A stretch of 64,000 nt of DNA from the NCBI GenBank assembly GCA_047973225.1, contig JBKEBQ010000035.1:1-64000 (forward strand). The letters run 5' to 3'. The notes beneath the pieces are model-generated. The model was not told the origin of the DNA and ran no database searches. It worked only from the letters and a program-made list of their open reading frames with translations. Source of the stretch: JBKEBQ01 sp047973225 (GTDB lineage Bacteria > Bacillota_I > Bacilli_A > Erysipelotrichales > Erysipelotrichaceae). Of this stretch, positions 42,155 to 51,270 are shown piece after piece. Numbering within the stretch: the first letter of the stretch is position 1; each line of letters opens with the position of its first letter. A program made the position numbers and the translations under genes.

Positions 42155-44893
42155 CTATTTTAAGCCATTTTTGAAATAATTATGAACAAGCATAATTTCA
42201 GCATCTGGGACTTCGACACTATATCTGCTCTCTACGACACTAAGTGCTTTTTTGGCAATCCTTGCGAATTCTGTGTGTTTATGAAGTTCATCTTCTAAGT
42301 TATGATAACTAGCCACTTCATTTTTTAATAATAATCTTTCTATCAAGCAACTTAAATGTATGTATAATCCTGCCTTTGTTAGCATATTGACTTCAATATG
42401 CAAATCTTTTTCAATCATTGATACTACTTCTTCCACATCGTCAATTAGTTTTTCAGCATTTAAAATCGTTAAATGATTTACCAAATTTGATAATGTGAAA
42501 TTTCTCATAACACTTTCTTTAAATACCTTTAATTCATGTGTATCTAAATGCTCTTTAGCAAGTTTATCTAAAGCTTCTGTTCCTTCATTCATCACTAAAT
42601 TTTCTACTGAAATATATGAATACTTTCCAACTTGCGGATCCAATGTTCCGACAATTAAAACCACATCATATTTCAAAAAGATAGAGTCCTTTTCACCATT
42701 TTCTAATAGTGACTGATAACTATAAGGAATAATACTGATGGGCACTTTACTCGGGATGCTTTCATATAATAGTTCACTCACCTTTTTTGCCGCTCCGAAT
42801 CCAGTTGCGCAAATGGTTAATATTACTTTTTCTTTAAGACTGCCTTTTACATATTGTGCGGAAACCTTAAAATTATCTTCAATTTCTTTTAGAACCGGTA
42901 AAATCGGTTCTCCCTGATGAATCTTATGTCCAACCTCTAATGCTAGCTTTGTGGTTACATTATTAATAATGGCAATATTACTTTTCGTAATTGGCTTCAT
43001 TTTTTTGTGTATCTCTTCTAAGGAACCCATATCAACAAGTAAAATTAATTCTTTAAATCCTGCTTTTATTTTCAAATATTCGTCTAATTTTTTCACAATT
43101 TTATCTGTACTGATTGTCAGCTCCATATCAATCCCATCAAATATGTATGCTCCGATCATATGATTACATGCCTCTGCAACGCTACTAGCGGTAGAATATC
43201 CATGGCATAAAATAAGCGCTATCGTAGATGATAAATGTTGCTCATCCAAGGAAATAAGGGATAGTGTTAAAACACAATGCATCATCGAATCTAATTCAAC
43301 ATCTAAATTCAATTTTATATTATCAACAATTTCTTTGGTGATGTTATATTCTCTAGGGGCAAAATTTTGTAACTGGTTTTCTAATTGTTGGACTTGTTTT
43401 TTATTTGCTGAAACCCACATTTTTGCATCTAGAACATGTTTCGTATATCCAACAATCATATTTGCATAGGTATTGATATCATTATTAGAAATCGTAAGAC
43501 TATACTTGTTTATGACGATTGAGTATATTTTATCCAATATTTTCAATAAATAATTCTTGTTCGCATTTTTTTGATAACGATTTTTATACAATAAATAATC
43601 CTTATAATTCTGAATAATATTTTTGAAATCACTTATAATATCAAGGTAATTTTCTTTTTTTTGTTCATATTTTTCATAACGAGTAACAATTTGAGAATAC
43701 AATTGAATTAACATATTATGACAAGCACTAACTCCTTTCAATTTTACAAGCGGTATCATAATATGATTACGGTTATCAATTCCTTTTAACTGCATTCCTG
43801 AAAGCGTCATTAAAATATAGTTTGGCAAATTATGAACCAAAATCGAAAGTTTTGCATTATTTTTTTGTTTGTTTAAAAATGCTGAAGCACATGTCGCTTT
43901 AATTGCATTTTTCATCCCCCCGATGTTTCCATTAAATGTAAAATCCATTAAAATTTGGTACACGAGATTACTCATTTCGATATCTTTTTGTAACTTTATA
44001 GACTCCGTTTCAAATATAGAATACAGTAAATTCTTTTTTTCAATCAATGGTCGCTCATCGAGTGAAGGAATATCAACAATAATCGGGATGCGACGAAGTA
44101 ATGTCTTTAATAAAACCTCTTGCGGGTTTTCCGTTGTCGCAAAGACCAAACGACAATTTGACGTTAACCAATGTTCATTGTCACCTAGTTGATGATACAT
44201 TCCCTTATCCATGAAAAAGAAAAGCTTCTCCTGACACTCGGCAGGAAGACAATGGACTTCATCCAAAAATAAAACACCACCATTCGCAACCGAAATCAAA
44301 CCTACACTATCTTCTTTCGCATCCGTGAAAGCGCCTCGAACATGACCAAATAAATTCGATGTTAACAACTCCGGATTATTCGCATATTCGCTACAATTGA
44401 CTGCTATAAAAGGTTTGTTTTTTTCGATGATTTTTTGATCTTGCGCAAATTCATATAGTAAAGACGCTATCATGCTCTTTCCCGTACCTGTTGCTCCATG
44501 AAGCAATATTGGTAACCCATTTTCTGGATAACCAATTGCCGCTTTTGCCTGTGCAACAACATTACATAAGCTATCCTTACTACCAATGAGTTTTTCAAAG
44601 TTATTGGTTTTCTTTACCTTCTTTGCGAAAAAACTCGCAAATGAATCAAATACGCAAATATCGATTTTCTGAGAGAATGCTTGTTCTACAGCTGTTTTTG
44701 AATAAAAATAAACGGGGCGTGTATTAATTTTAATTACTGTTTCTTGTTTTACCATTTCATTCAAGTGTTGGCTAACACTATTTCTGCTAAGATGCAATTG
44801 TCGTGCGATTTTTAGAGCTGTAAACACATCACTCTTTACAATCCCTTCCATAACGCATCTTTTTTTAAGTTCATCGTATATTAATGTTTGCAT
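42155..44893 (-). CDS. LevR-type sigma-54 activator with PTS domains
   Basis: 912 residues. N-terminal helix-turn-helix (about 25-50); AAA+ domain with Walker A GATGTGKS (133-140), GAFTDA loop (187-192) and Walker B VLFLDE (207-212); then regulatory modules: a PRD-like region around 500-540, a IIA-Man-like domain with His in LILCHGYSTASSV, a IIB-like domain with VILTICATGFGAAKK, and a C-terminal PRD with the conserved His in LYIHLSC and the tail IMLVHNYF. PTS phosphorylation at these histidines should tune activity. GAFTDA differs from the usual GAFTGA at the sigma-54-contact loop. It overlaps the upstream IIB gene by 13 bases. Confidence 0.93.
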   Translation of the reverse strand: MQTLIYDELKKRCVMEGIVKSDVFTALKIARQLHLSRNSVSQHLNEMVKQETVIKINTRPVYFYSKTAVEQAFSQKIDICVFDSFASFFAKKVKKTNNFEKLIGSKDSLCNVVAQAKAAIGYPENGLPILLHGATGTGKSMIASLLYEFAQDQKIIEKNKPFIAVNCSEYANNPELLTSNLFGHVRGAFTDAKEDSVGLISVANGGVLFLDEVHCLPAECQEKLFFFMDKGMYHQLGDNEHWLTSNCRLVFATTENPQEVLLKTLLRRIPIIVDIPSLDERPLIEKKNLLYSIFETESIKLQKDIEMSNLVYQILMDFTFNGNIGGMKNAIKATCASAFLNKQKNNAKLSILVHNLPNYILMTLSGMQLKGIDNRNHIMIPLVKLKGVSACHNMLIQLYSQIVTRYEKYEQKKENYLDIISDFKNIIQNYKDYLLYKNRYQKNANKNYLLKILDKIYSIVINKYSLTISNNDINTYANMIVGYTKHVLDAKMWVSANKKQVQQLENQLQNFAPREYNITKEIVDNIKLNLDVELDSMMHCVLTLSLISLDEQHLSSTIALILCHGYSTASSVAEACNHMIGAYIFDGIDMELTISTDKIVKKLDEYLKIKAGFKELILLVDMGSLEEIHKKMKPITKSNIAIINNVTTKLALEVGHKIHQGEPILPVLKEIEDNFKVSAQYVKGSLKEKVILTICATGFGAAKKVSELLYESIPSKVPISIIPYSYQSLLENGEKDSIFLKYDVVLIVGTLDPQVGKYSYISVENLVMNEGTEALDKLAKEHLDTHELKVFKESVMRNFTLSNLVNHLTILNAEKLIDDVEEVVSMIEKDLHIEVNMLTKAGLYIHLSCLIERLLLKNEVASYHNLEDELHKHTEFARIAKKALSVVESRYSVEVPDAEIMLVHNYFKNGLK

Positions 44894-45381
44894 AGACTTT
44901 CCTCTACTTTTGACATTGTGATCTTTTCGCGTGGTGTTCCAGGAATTTCTTGATAATACATATCTACTCCTTTTTTTAATAGATACTGTAAATTATCAAC
45001 ATCTGTTTTATCAATATATACCTTCTTTGTCAACGCAATTTTCCCCCGCTCATAATGCATATTCCCCAAATTGATTTCATGAATTGGTATCTTTTTTTTA
45101 TGAAGTTGTTTTGCCACTTCTGGATTCTTAATAACTAAAAATATTCTTTGATTACTTTCGACTTTAAAATAACGTTGTATAAATTCCTCAAGTGTATAAA
45201 AACGAATAGCGATATCAGAAGTACGAGCAATCCCTTCCATTATCTTTTTTGCGATAACATCATAGTAACAAATGTCATCAACAACAACGATAACATTTAT
45301 ATCCAAACTGTTAACCCATGTAACGCCTACTTGACCATGCACCAGACGATTATCAATTCTTGTTAAAACAATTTTAGCCAT
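44881..45381 (-). CDS. PTS mannose-family IIB component (regulatory copy)
   Basis: 166 residues, His15 in TRIDNRLVHGQVG. It resembles the operon IIB closely at the N-terminus (RIDNRLVHGQVGVTW) yet differs elsewhere, so the two are paralogues. This one is separated from the IIC/IID genes and overlaps the LevR-type gene, so it may pass phosphate to the regulator rather than to sugar; this is inference. GAGGTG precedes the ATG. Confidence 0.9.
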   Translation of the reverse strand: MAKIVLTRIDNRLVHGQVGVTWVNSLDINVIVVVDDICYYDVIAKKIMEGIARTSDIAIRFYTLEEFIQRYFKVESNQRIFLVIKNPEVAKQLHKKKIPIHEINLGNMHYERGKIALTKKVYIDKTDVDNLQYLLKKGVDMYYQEIPGTPREKITMSKVEESLCKH

Positions 45382-45484
45382 ATTGCACCTCTATTTCTTA
45401 CATATATCATACTTCGCTTTTATAGAAATGAAAAGTACATGATGCATGCAATAGCCTAATCTTGAAATTTTTAATACACAATAA

Positions 45485-45520
45485 AAAAGATCAGTTACTT
45501 ATCTGTATCCGATCTTTTAT
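45485..45520 (-). terminator. Terminator after the mutarotase gene
   Basis: Arms AAAAGATC/GATCTTTT with an 18-base loop and a T run on the minus strand, about 45 bases after the mutarotase stop. It divides the sugar-catabolic operon from the PTS cluster. Confidence 0.6.
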
Positions 45521-45562
45521 ATTGTACTTTCTTTTGTCGTAAACCAATGGTTTTGATAGAAA

Positions 45563-45892
45563 TTATTTCAAATGGTATATCTCTTTCATTGATGTCCACA
45601 CACCCTCTTCACCATAGCCCTCAAGAGATCTCATACATGGAATACATTCTGCCCACCATTCTTGTGTCGTTTTATCAGCGGCCATCATCGCCATATCTGC
45701 TTCATAATCTTCTCCTACATATTCGTAATATGAAAATAATAAATTCCCAATTACATAGATAGAATAGTTTTGTAAATTACATTTTTTTATCATTTCATTT
45801 ACTTTTGACCATGCATTTGCATGTAATTCAATATACTTTTCACGCGTTTCATCCGTTAGTGTTGAAACTGCTCCATATCTTTGTAAACTCAT
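45563..45892 (-). CDS. rhaM: L-rhamnose mutarotase (RhaM family)
   Basis: 109 residues, the family length. Interconverts sugar anomers, normally of L-rhamnose or a related deoxy-sugar. The motif RYGAVSTLTDETREKYIELH at the start and WWAECIPCMRSL near the end match the family, with His24-like and Tyr positions in the usual places. AGGAGG precedes the ATG at 45892; upstream codons overlap the next gene. Last gene of the leftward catabolic operon. Confidence 0.86.
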   Translation of the reverse strand: MSLQRYGAVSTLTDETREKYIELHANAWSKVNEMIKKCNLQNYSIYVIGNLLFSYYEYVGEDYEADMAMMAADKTTQEWWAECIPCMRSLEGYGEEGVWTSMKEIYHLK

Positions 45893-45911
45893 CGTTGTCC
45901 TCCTTATGTAT

Positions 45912-46781
45912 TTATTTAAAATATATTTTCTTTGCGTTTTTTCTAAATAGCTTCTCTTTACATGCACTTGATCGAGACATGGTTAATGCAACAAGAAATT
46001 CCGTCCACTTCACAAGTCCACCACCAAGATTTAAAACAGGATAATTGGATGCATATAAAATATGGTCTTCACCAAATATATCCAATACTTTATCAATGTC
46101 CTTACTACTATCCGAAAATGTGAAATTATCGCTTTCCATAATACCTGAAATTTTACAATATACATTCTCTAATGTAGAATATTTTAACAAATTTTTTAAC
46201 CATATTTTTTTATTTTGCGCACTTTTTTCGCTTAGAGGTTCTACAAAAAAGTCCATTGTTGGATTTCCCATATGATTCAAAACGATGGTTGTATTTGGAC
46301 ACGCTTTCGCAAGTTCATATCCATCTGTCAACTCGCTATTACGCAAACATAAATCAAATGTCAGTCCAACCTCTCCAAGATAGCGAACATTTTCAATAAA
46401 TTGTTTTTGTAAACAAAATCCTTTTTCACGCTCTGCTATATGTAAAACTTGGCGTACTCCCGATACTTTTGTTTTATATTCATCAATATAACCTCTGCAT
46501 TCAGAACTTGATAAGTCTGCAGAAATTATCGCTTTCGAAAATATACTTTGCGTATTTTCGCACCATGTTATCGCATCACTATTTTCTTTTTTTTTGCATT
46601 CCTTCGCACAATCTACTTCCATATAGATAGCGTCTGTTATACAAAATTTTTCACTCTTTATCGATTTAATATAATCTGATTCTAAAAAGGTTTGCTTTAG
46701 ATACCCTTCACTCTCTAGCCAAGGCAATTGCATTTTTTCTAAGTCCCATACATGCACATGTGTATCAATTATTTTTTCCAT
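45912..46781 (-). CDS. Amidohydrolase-family lactonase
   Basis: 289 residues. The amidohydrolase-2 fold begins IIDTHVHVWDLEKMQLPWL, the HxH motif that binds metal, followed later by LNHMGNP and ILYASNYP. Characterised relatives open L-rhamnono-, L-fucono- or L-galactono-lactones. Here it sits between a RhaM mutarotase and a Gfo/Idh dehydrogenase, so hydrolysing the lactone made by the dehydrogenase is the natural role. Substrate inferred from context. Confidence 0.82.
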   Translation of the reverse strand: MEKIIDTHVHVWDLEKMQLPWLESEGYLKQTFLESDYIKSIKSEKFCITDAIYMEVDCAKECKKKENSDAITWCENTQSIFSKAIISADLSSSECRGYIDEYKTKVSGVRQVLHIAEREKGFCLQKQFIENVRYLGEVGLTFDLCLRNSELTDGYELAKACPNTTIVLNHMGNPTMDFFVEPLSEKSAQNKKIWLKNLLKYSTLENVYCKISGIMESDNFTFSDSSKDIDKVLDIFGEDHILYASNYPVLNLGGGLVKWTEFLVALTMSRSSACKEKLFRKNAKKIYFK

Positions 46782-46795
46782 GCTTACCTCTCTCT

Positions 46796-47872
46796 TTAGT
46801 ATTTCACGATTGTTCCGCCATTATCACTTGATTCGTATAATGCTTCAATAACACACATTGTTTGATAAGCATCTTCATAATCATTCATAAACACATAGCT
46901 TGGGTCATCCATTTTTTTCATCAATCCGCCCATTGTTCCAATAAAGGCTTCATTGAACCAACTACCTTTTACTTCCAATTCTCTCCATCCTTTACCATCG
47001 TCTACAATATATTCAACTTTATCCGGTCGTCCTGTAGGATAGTCTAAAATTAAACCAACCGTAATTCTAATTGCCCCTTTCATCCCTTCAATTTTACAAG
47101 TAGATTCTTGATAATCTGGCGCAAAATCATGGTTGTGGTTAATATGTAGATTTACTCGTAAATCTTGTCCGTAATCCAAAATCATTGCTGATCTTGTTTG
47201 TTTTAATGCACGCATTTTCGGATGTTGTAGGGTTTTACAATATACACTTGTTGGATTTCCTACAAGGCTACGAATCAAGTCTACATAGTGAATGCTGTGA
47301 TAGTTGATTTCCATACGTTCTTTTTCAAACAAGAAATCCCATAAGTGCCATGGATGTAATTCAACTACACGCCAATCAATATCAACGATATCACCAATTA
47401 CACCATCTTCAATCAATTTTCTTGCAGCAATCATATAAGGCGCTTGTCGCAATTGAAAATTAACTCCTGCAACAAAATTTTTAGTTTTACAAATATTTAA
47501 AATTTCTTTGGCTTGCGCAATACTTTCCCCCATCGGTTTTTGCATAAGCACCCCTGATTTCTCAGGCAATTGTTTTAAAATTTCTGGCAATGCAGATGCT
47601 GGAACCGCAATATCAAAGACCGCATCCTCTTTTTGTGCTAACGCAATTAATTCTGATAATTCCTTGCATACATGTGGAATGTTAAAATCTTTCCCCACTT
47701 TTTGTGCTTTCTCATAATCTATATCATAAATACCAACAACTGGAAATTTCGCTACTTCATAAGCTGGAAGTTGGACTCCAGATACAATTCCACCTGCCCC
47801 TACAATAACAATATTTCTTGGTTTTTCCGGCATTTCTGGTACATAATTTAATTCTGCTACTGATTTAATCAT
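46796..47872 (-). CDS. Gfo/Idh/MocA family oxidoreductase
   Basis: 358 residues. Rossmann-fold NAD(P) site NIVIVGAGGIVSGVQLPAY in the first 45 residues, then the conserved QKPMGESIAQAKEIL (Lys-Pro motif) and, in the C-terminal domain, YHSIHYVDLIRSL with the catalytic His. Members oxidise sugars at C1 or a ring hydroxyl. In this operon, oxidation of a pyranose to a lactone is most likely. AGGAGG before the ATG. Confidence 0.87.
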   Translation of the reverse strand: MIKSVAELNYVPEMPEKPRNIVIVGAGGIVSGVQLPAYEVAKFPVVGIYDIDYEKAQKVGKDFNIPHVCKELSELIALAQKEDAVFDIAVPASALPEILKQLPEKSGVLMQKPMGESIAQAKEILNICKTKNFVAGVNFQLRQAPYMIAARKLIEDGVIGDIVDIDWRVVELHPWHLWDFLFEKERMEINYHSIHYVDLIRSLVGNPTSVYCKTLQHPKMRALKQTRSAMILDYGQDLRVNLHINHNHDFAPDYQESTCKIEGMKGAIRITVGLILDYPTGRPDKVEYIVDDGKGWRELEVKGSWFNEAFIGTMGGLMKKMDDPSYVFMNDYEDAYQTMCVIEALYESSDNGGTIVKY

Positions 47873-47901
47873 TTCGTCCTCCTACAATTTGTTTTTTTAA
47901 T

Positions 47902-48921
47902 TTATAATGAATTTGCTAATGCTACAAATACTAATGATACAACAATAATGGCATTCCCAATAATCGCAACTTTTTGTGCTTTTTTATGCCCTTTCCATTC
48001 ACCATCACGGAATCCCCACATGTTTGCAATAATTAGAGCCAATCCGTTAAATCCAACCCATCCTACAATAGGACCTAAATCCCCTAACAAGTGCGTTGCT
48101 TTTCCATAAACTGCCAATGCTGCAAACCAAACAAATGAAGTTACAACCACTTTAAAGTAGGCTTTTCCTGCACCCTTTTTTGTATAGTCTGTATACGTTT
48201 TATTTTTTACAAGGGAAACAATCGCATATACGAAATTTGCTAAAAATCCACCAGCAAAAACGACTACCCAAGATAATAAACTTGCGCTTACAGGAGAGAT
48301 TCCTGCATCAATTGCAAGCTGTACTGGATAATTTGCTGCTGAAGCACCAATATTAATCGCTGCAGATCCAGCCCCTGAAGCCAATGCTAAAATAAATCCT
48401 AGCATGAACAATGAACTTTTCTTTGAAGACTCTTCATTTTTCTCTTCTTCTTTTTGACTTCCGTCATTTTTCATAAATCCAGCTTTTGATAAAACAACAA
48501 CTCCACCCATCAAAACAACCATACTCAAAATTAACATTGTTAAAGATTGTGCTGATGGAAATGTCCCCAAAATAAACATCGGAACAAAACTTCCCAATAA
48601 TAACGATAATCCTAAGTTGATTCCCGTTACCAAAGATACGCCTATCATATCGATTGCTTTACTATACGCAATCGAACTAATTCCCCACAAGAATCCCATC
48701 GATGCTGCAAAGAATAGTTTGTCGACAGGCGTATCCTGAATATAACTCATATAATTTGGTACTTCAATGAATGCCCAAATATGTGGAATTAACAATACCC
48801 CTATAATAGAGAATAATGTCCAAAAAGCTTCCCAAGAAAATGGTTGGTATTTTTTAAAACAAATTCCAAAACTTCCCTGAAAAAAACATGCTAATAATAA
48901 TACTGAAAATGCTACAATCAT
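47902..48921 (-). CDS. RhaT-type sugar/proton symporter
   Basis: 339 residues with about ten membrane helices. Similar in pattern to E. coli RhaT: an N-terminal FKKYQPFSWEAFWTL loop, AASMGFLWGISSIAYSKAID in the middle and SYVV-like SWVVVFAGGFLANF later. It should bring the sugar in. A hydrophilic loop rich in Glu/Lys (about 150-165) splits the protein in two halves. Confidence 0.8.
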   Translation of the reverse strand: MIVAFSVLLLACFFQGSFGICFKKYQPFSWEAFWTLFSIIGVLLIPHIWAFIEVPNYMSYIQDTPVDKLFFAASMGFLWGISSIAYSKAIDMIGVSLVTGINLGLSLLLGSFVPMFILGTFPSAQSLTMLILSMVVLMGGVVVLSKAGFMKNDGSQKEEEKNEESSKKSSLFMLGFILALASGAGSAAINIGASAANYPVQLAIDAGISPVSASLLSWVVVFAGGFLANFVYAIVSLVKNKTYTDYTKKGAGKAYFKVVVTSFVWFAALAVYGKATHLLGDLGPIVGWVGFNGLALIIANMWGFRDGEWKGHKKAQKVAIIGNAIIVVSLVFVALANSL

Positions 48922-48951
48922 TTCTTTTCCTCCTTAATTTTTCAATTAAAT

Positions 48952-49863
48952 TTAATACTTACTCACAAAATCCAAAATTTTTAAAACTTCTGCTTCAATT
49001 CTTTCTTTCGCATTTGCTAAATCTTCTTCTTCCTTATAAGATAGTTTGCGTTTCACATGAATTGGTGTACCCAATCCTCTTGCAGCTAAAGCAATTTTAA
49101 ATCCAGCTGGAAAATTCACTTTAAAACATTCCCTTAACAATGGCAATATTGCATTTTGAACTTCTGCTGCCTCTTGTATACGTCCAGCCAAATACAATTC
49201 TTCTATCTTTGTATATGCTTCTGGAACGATCCCAGCCGTTGCAACCATACACCCATTTGCACCTGCTACCAATGAGCTTAAAAACATTTCCTCCCTTCCT
49301 ATCAAAAAAGATGTATTTAGTTTTTCTTGCTTAAGCATATCTAGTACGTGTAAAACATCTACCAAATTTCCGCTTGATTCCTTAATTCCTACCACATTGT
49401 CTAACTTCGCAATTTCAATTAATAAATCCTTGCTTAACGCTGGAGTAAATAAAGGAACATTATAAACAAGTAAAGGTAGGCTAACCTGATCGTTGATATC
49501 CTTAAAATATGCAAAAATTGCATCTTCACTTGGTTGATAAAAATATGGAGATGATGAAACAATTCCAACATAGCCAAGTTCTTTCGCAATTTTCCCAATT
49601 TGAATTGCTCGCTCACTTGTCGTAGCTGTAACCCCTGCAAACAATTCTAATTTTCCTTCACTTGCTTCTTTAACAACGCGTAAAATTTCACTTGCTTCTT
49701 CAACATTAAAATGCGCTGATTCTCCTACGGAGCTAACAACAAAAAGACCGCTCAGTTTCTTTTCAATGTAAAACTGTGTCATCTTTCGTAATGAAGAACT
49801 ATCAATTTTTCCATCTTCCGTTAATGGCGTTAATAACGCTGCATAGATTCCTTTTAATTTCAT
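48952..49863 (-). CDS. DapA/KDG-aldolase superfamily lyase
   Basis: 303 residues. Class I aldolase: Schiff-base Lys161 in GIKESSG, Tyr134 in LLVYNVP, and the substrate-carboxylate motif SVGES at 45-49. In a sugar operon this is most likely a 2-keto-3-deoxy-sugar-acid aldolase giving pyruvate and an aldehyde (lactaldehyde for a 6-deoxy sugar). A sialate lyase or dihydrodipicolinate synthase role is less likely in this company. First gene of the leftward operon; a GntR-type operator lies just upstream. Confidence 0.85.
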   Translation of the reverse strand: MKLKGIYAALLTPLTEDGKIDSSSLRKMTQFYIEKKLSGLFVVSSVGESAHFNVEEASEILRVVKEASEGKLELFAGVTATTSERAIQIGKIAKELGYVGIVSSSPYFYQPSEDAIFAYFKDINDQVSLPLLVYNVPLFTPALSKDLLIEIAKLDNVVGIKESSGNLVDVLHVLDMLKQEKLNTSFLIGREEMFLSSLVAGANGCMVATAGIVPEAYTKIEELYLAGRIQEAAEVQNAILPLLRECFKVNFPAGFKIALAARGLGTPIHVKRKLSYKEEEDLANAKERIEAEVLKILDFVSKY

Positions 49864-49886
49864 TTAAACATAAACCGCCTTTCAAG

Positions 49887-49902
49887 GTTCTTAAATAAGA
49901 AC
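49887..49902. promoter_or_regulatory. Operator for the GntR regulator (divergent region copy)
   Basis: GTTCTTAAATAAGAAC, an inverted repeat with arms GTTCTTA/TAAGAAC. It is nearly identical to the palindrome in front of the gntR gene. It lies downstream of the leftward promoter (49932-49960), 24 bases before the aldolase ATG, in a position that would block transcription. Confidence 0.75.
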
Positions 49903-49931
49903 TAGTTTCCTTAACATGAACTTATACTTAA

Positions 49932-49960
49932 AATGTAACCGCTTTAATCTAATATGTCAA
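49932..49960 (-). promoter_or_regulatory. Promoter of the leftward catabolic operon
   Basis: On the minus strand TTGACA (49960-49955), 17-base spacer, TACATT (49937-49932). Transcription would begin near 49925, with the GntR palindrome about 25-40 bases downstream. Confidence 0.6.
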
Positions 49961-50090
49961 GGTGAATATTTGATTATTTTTAATTTTTTTGGGAAATTCT
50001 TAACATTTAAACCATGTAATCTTTTTATTTATTGTAATTGTTTTTATAAAACACCTTGATTTTTTTTTCTATTTTGATATATTTTAATTA

Positions 50091-50103
50091 TTGGTAGTAC
50101 CAA
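50091..50103. promoter_or_regulatory. TTGGTA-G-TACCAA palindrome before the rightward operon
   Basis: A perfect 6-1-6 inverted repeat immediately upstream of the ribosome site of the rightward operon, at 50091-50103. It differs from the GntR palindrome, so it may be the site of the IclR regulator or of a catabolite regulator. Confidence 0.45.
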
Positions 50104-50121
50104 CGAAAAGGAGCAATACAT

Positions 50122-51258
50122 ATGATAAAACTTAAAGGAATTACTTGGAATCACAGTAGGGGTTATACTTCAGTTGTCGCCACAGCACAAAGATTTTGTG
50201 AATTACATCCAGGCGTTGAAATTGAATGGGAAAAACGTTCGCTTCAAGAATTTGCGGATGCCCCGATACAAAATCTTGCCGATCAATACGACCTTTTGAT
50301 TATCGACCATCCTTGGGCTGGATTTGCACAACACAGTGGCATTCTTGCAGACCTCTCTAAGCACCTACCGAAAACTTTTTTGGACAATCAAAAAAATAAT
50401 TCGGTAGGTATGTCACACATCTCATATAATTTTGGCGGTTTCCAATCTGCTTTAGCAGTTGACGCTGCTGCACCTATTGCCGTTTATAATCATACATATT
50501 TTTCAACTCATTCTATACCTAAAAACTGGGAAGACGTTTTGGCACTAGCAAAAGAAGGTAAGGTAGCTATTGCTGGGATTCCTTTGAATCTGCTTATGGA
50601 CTTTTATATGTTCTGTACCACAATGGGAGCAACAATGTTCGAAAACAATCAAGTTGTTGAGGAAGAAATTGGTATTCAAGCATTAAATAAAATTAAGGAA
50701 ATTGTTAGTCTGTGTAACCCAGAAATCTTACAGTGGGATCCTATTGACGTTCATAATTATATGGCGAAACATGATGATATTGTCTATTGTCCTTATGCTT
50801 ATGGTTATACGAATTATTCCAAAAAAGGCTATGGAGATCACCTTCTTATTGCAACCGACACGGTTTCTTTAGCTAATCAATCCTTAAAAACGGTTCTTGG
50901 TGGCACCGGTTTGGCCGTTTCTTCAGCTTCAAAAAACTTAGAAATGGCTTGCCGTTATGCTGAGTACACGGCATCACCACTTATCCAAGAAACTATTTTC
51001 TTTGATGCGGGAGGACAGCCTGGTCATAGAGCAGCTTGGCTCAACGATGAAACAAACCGTCGTTGTGAAAATTTCTTCACCAATACTTTACATACATTAG
51101 ACGAATCGTACTTACGTCCTCGCTATAATGGCTATCTTCATTTTCAAGATAACGCAGGTGCTTATATTCAAAAATATGCGATTTCTGGAACCGATCCAAA
51201 AGCGGTATTAAAAAAGTTAAATGCTTTATACCTTGAGTCTTTAAATAGAAAACAATAA
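50122..51258 (+). CDS. Solute-binding-fold protein lacking a signal peptide
   Basis: 378 residues with the pattern of an ABC sugar-binding protein (SBP type 1): GITWNHSRGYTSVVATAQRF, LIIDHPWAGFAQHSGILADLS, then GGTGLAVSSASKNLEMACRY. There is no N-terminal hydrophobic segment or lipobox, so it should remain in the cytoplasm. It starts the rightward operon, behind AAGGAG, next to two CoA-transferases and a hydratase and with no ABC permease in sight. It may bind the pathway substrate as a carrier, sensor or enzyme; the role is open. Confidence 0.8.
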   Translation: MIKLKGITWNHSRGYTSVVATAQRFCELHPGVEIEWEKRSLQEFADAPIQNLADQYDLLIIDHPWAGFAQHSGILADLSKHLPKTFLDNQKNNSVGMSHISYNFGGFQSALAVDAAAPIAVYNHTYFSTHSIPKNWEDVLALAKEGKVAIAGIPLNLLMDFYMFCTTMGATMFENNQVVEEEIGIQALNKIKEIVSLCNPEILQWDPIDVHNYMAKHDDIVYCPYAYGYTNYSKKGYGDHLLIATDTVSLANQSLKTVLGGTGLAVSSASKNLEMACRYAEYTASPLIQETIFFDAGGQPGHRAAWLNDETNRRCENFFTNTLHTLDESYLRPRYNGYLHFQDNAGAYIQKYAISGTDPKAVLKKLNALYLESLNRKQ

Positions 51259-51270
51259 GGAGTTTATTTT

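Noticed and set aside
50122..51258. Annotation as an extracellular ABC binding protein
   Set aside because: The N-terminus MIKLKGITWNHSRG is not a signal peptide, no upstream in-frame extension is available within the leader, and no transporter genes are nearby.
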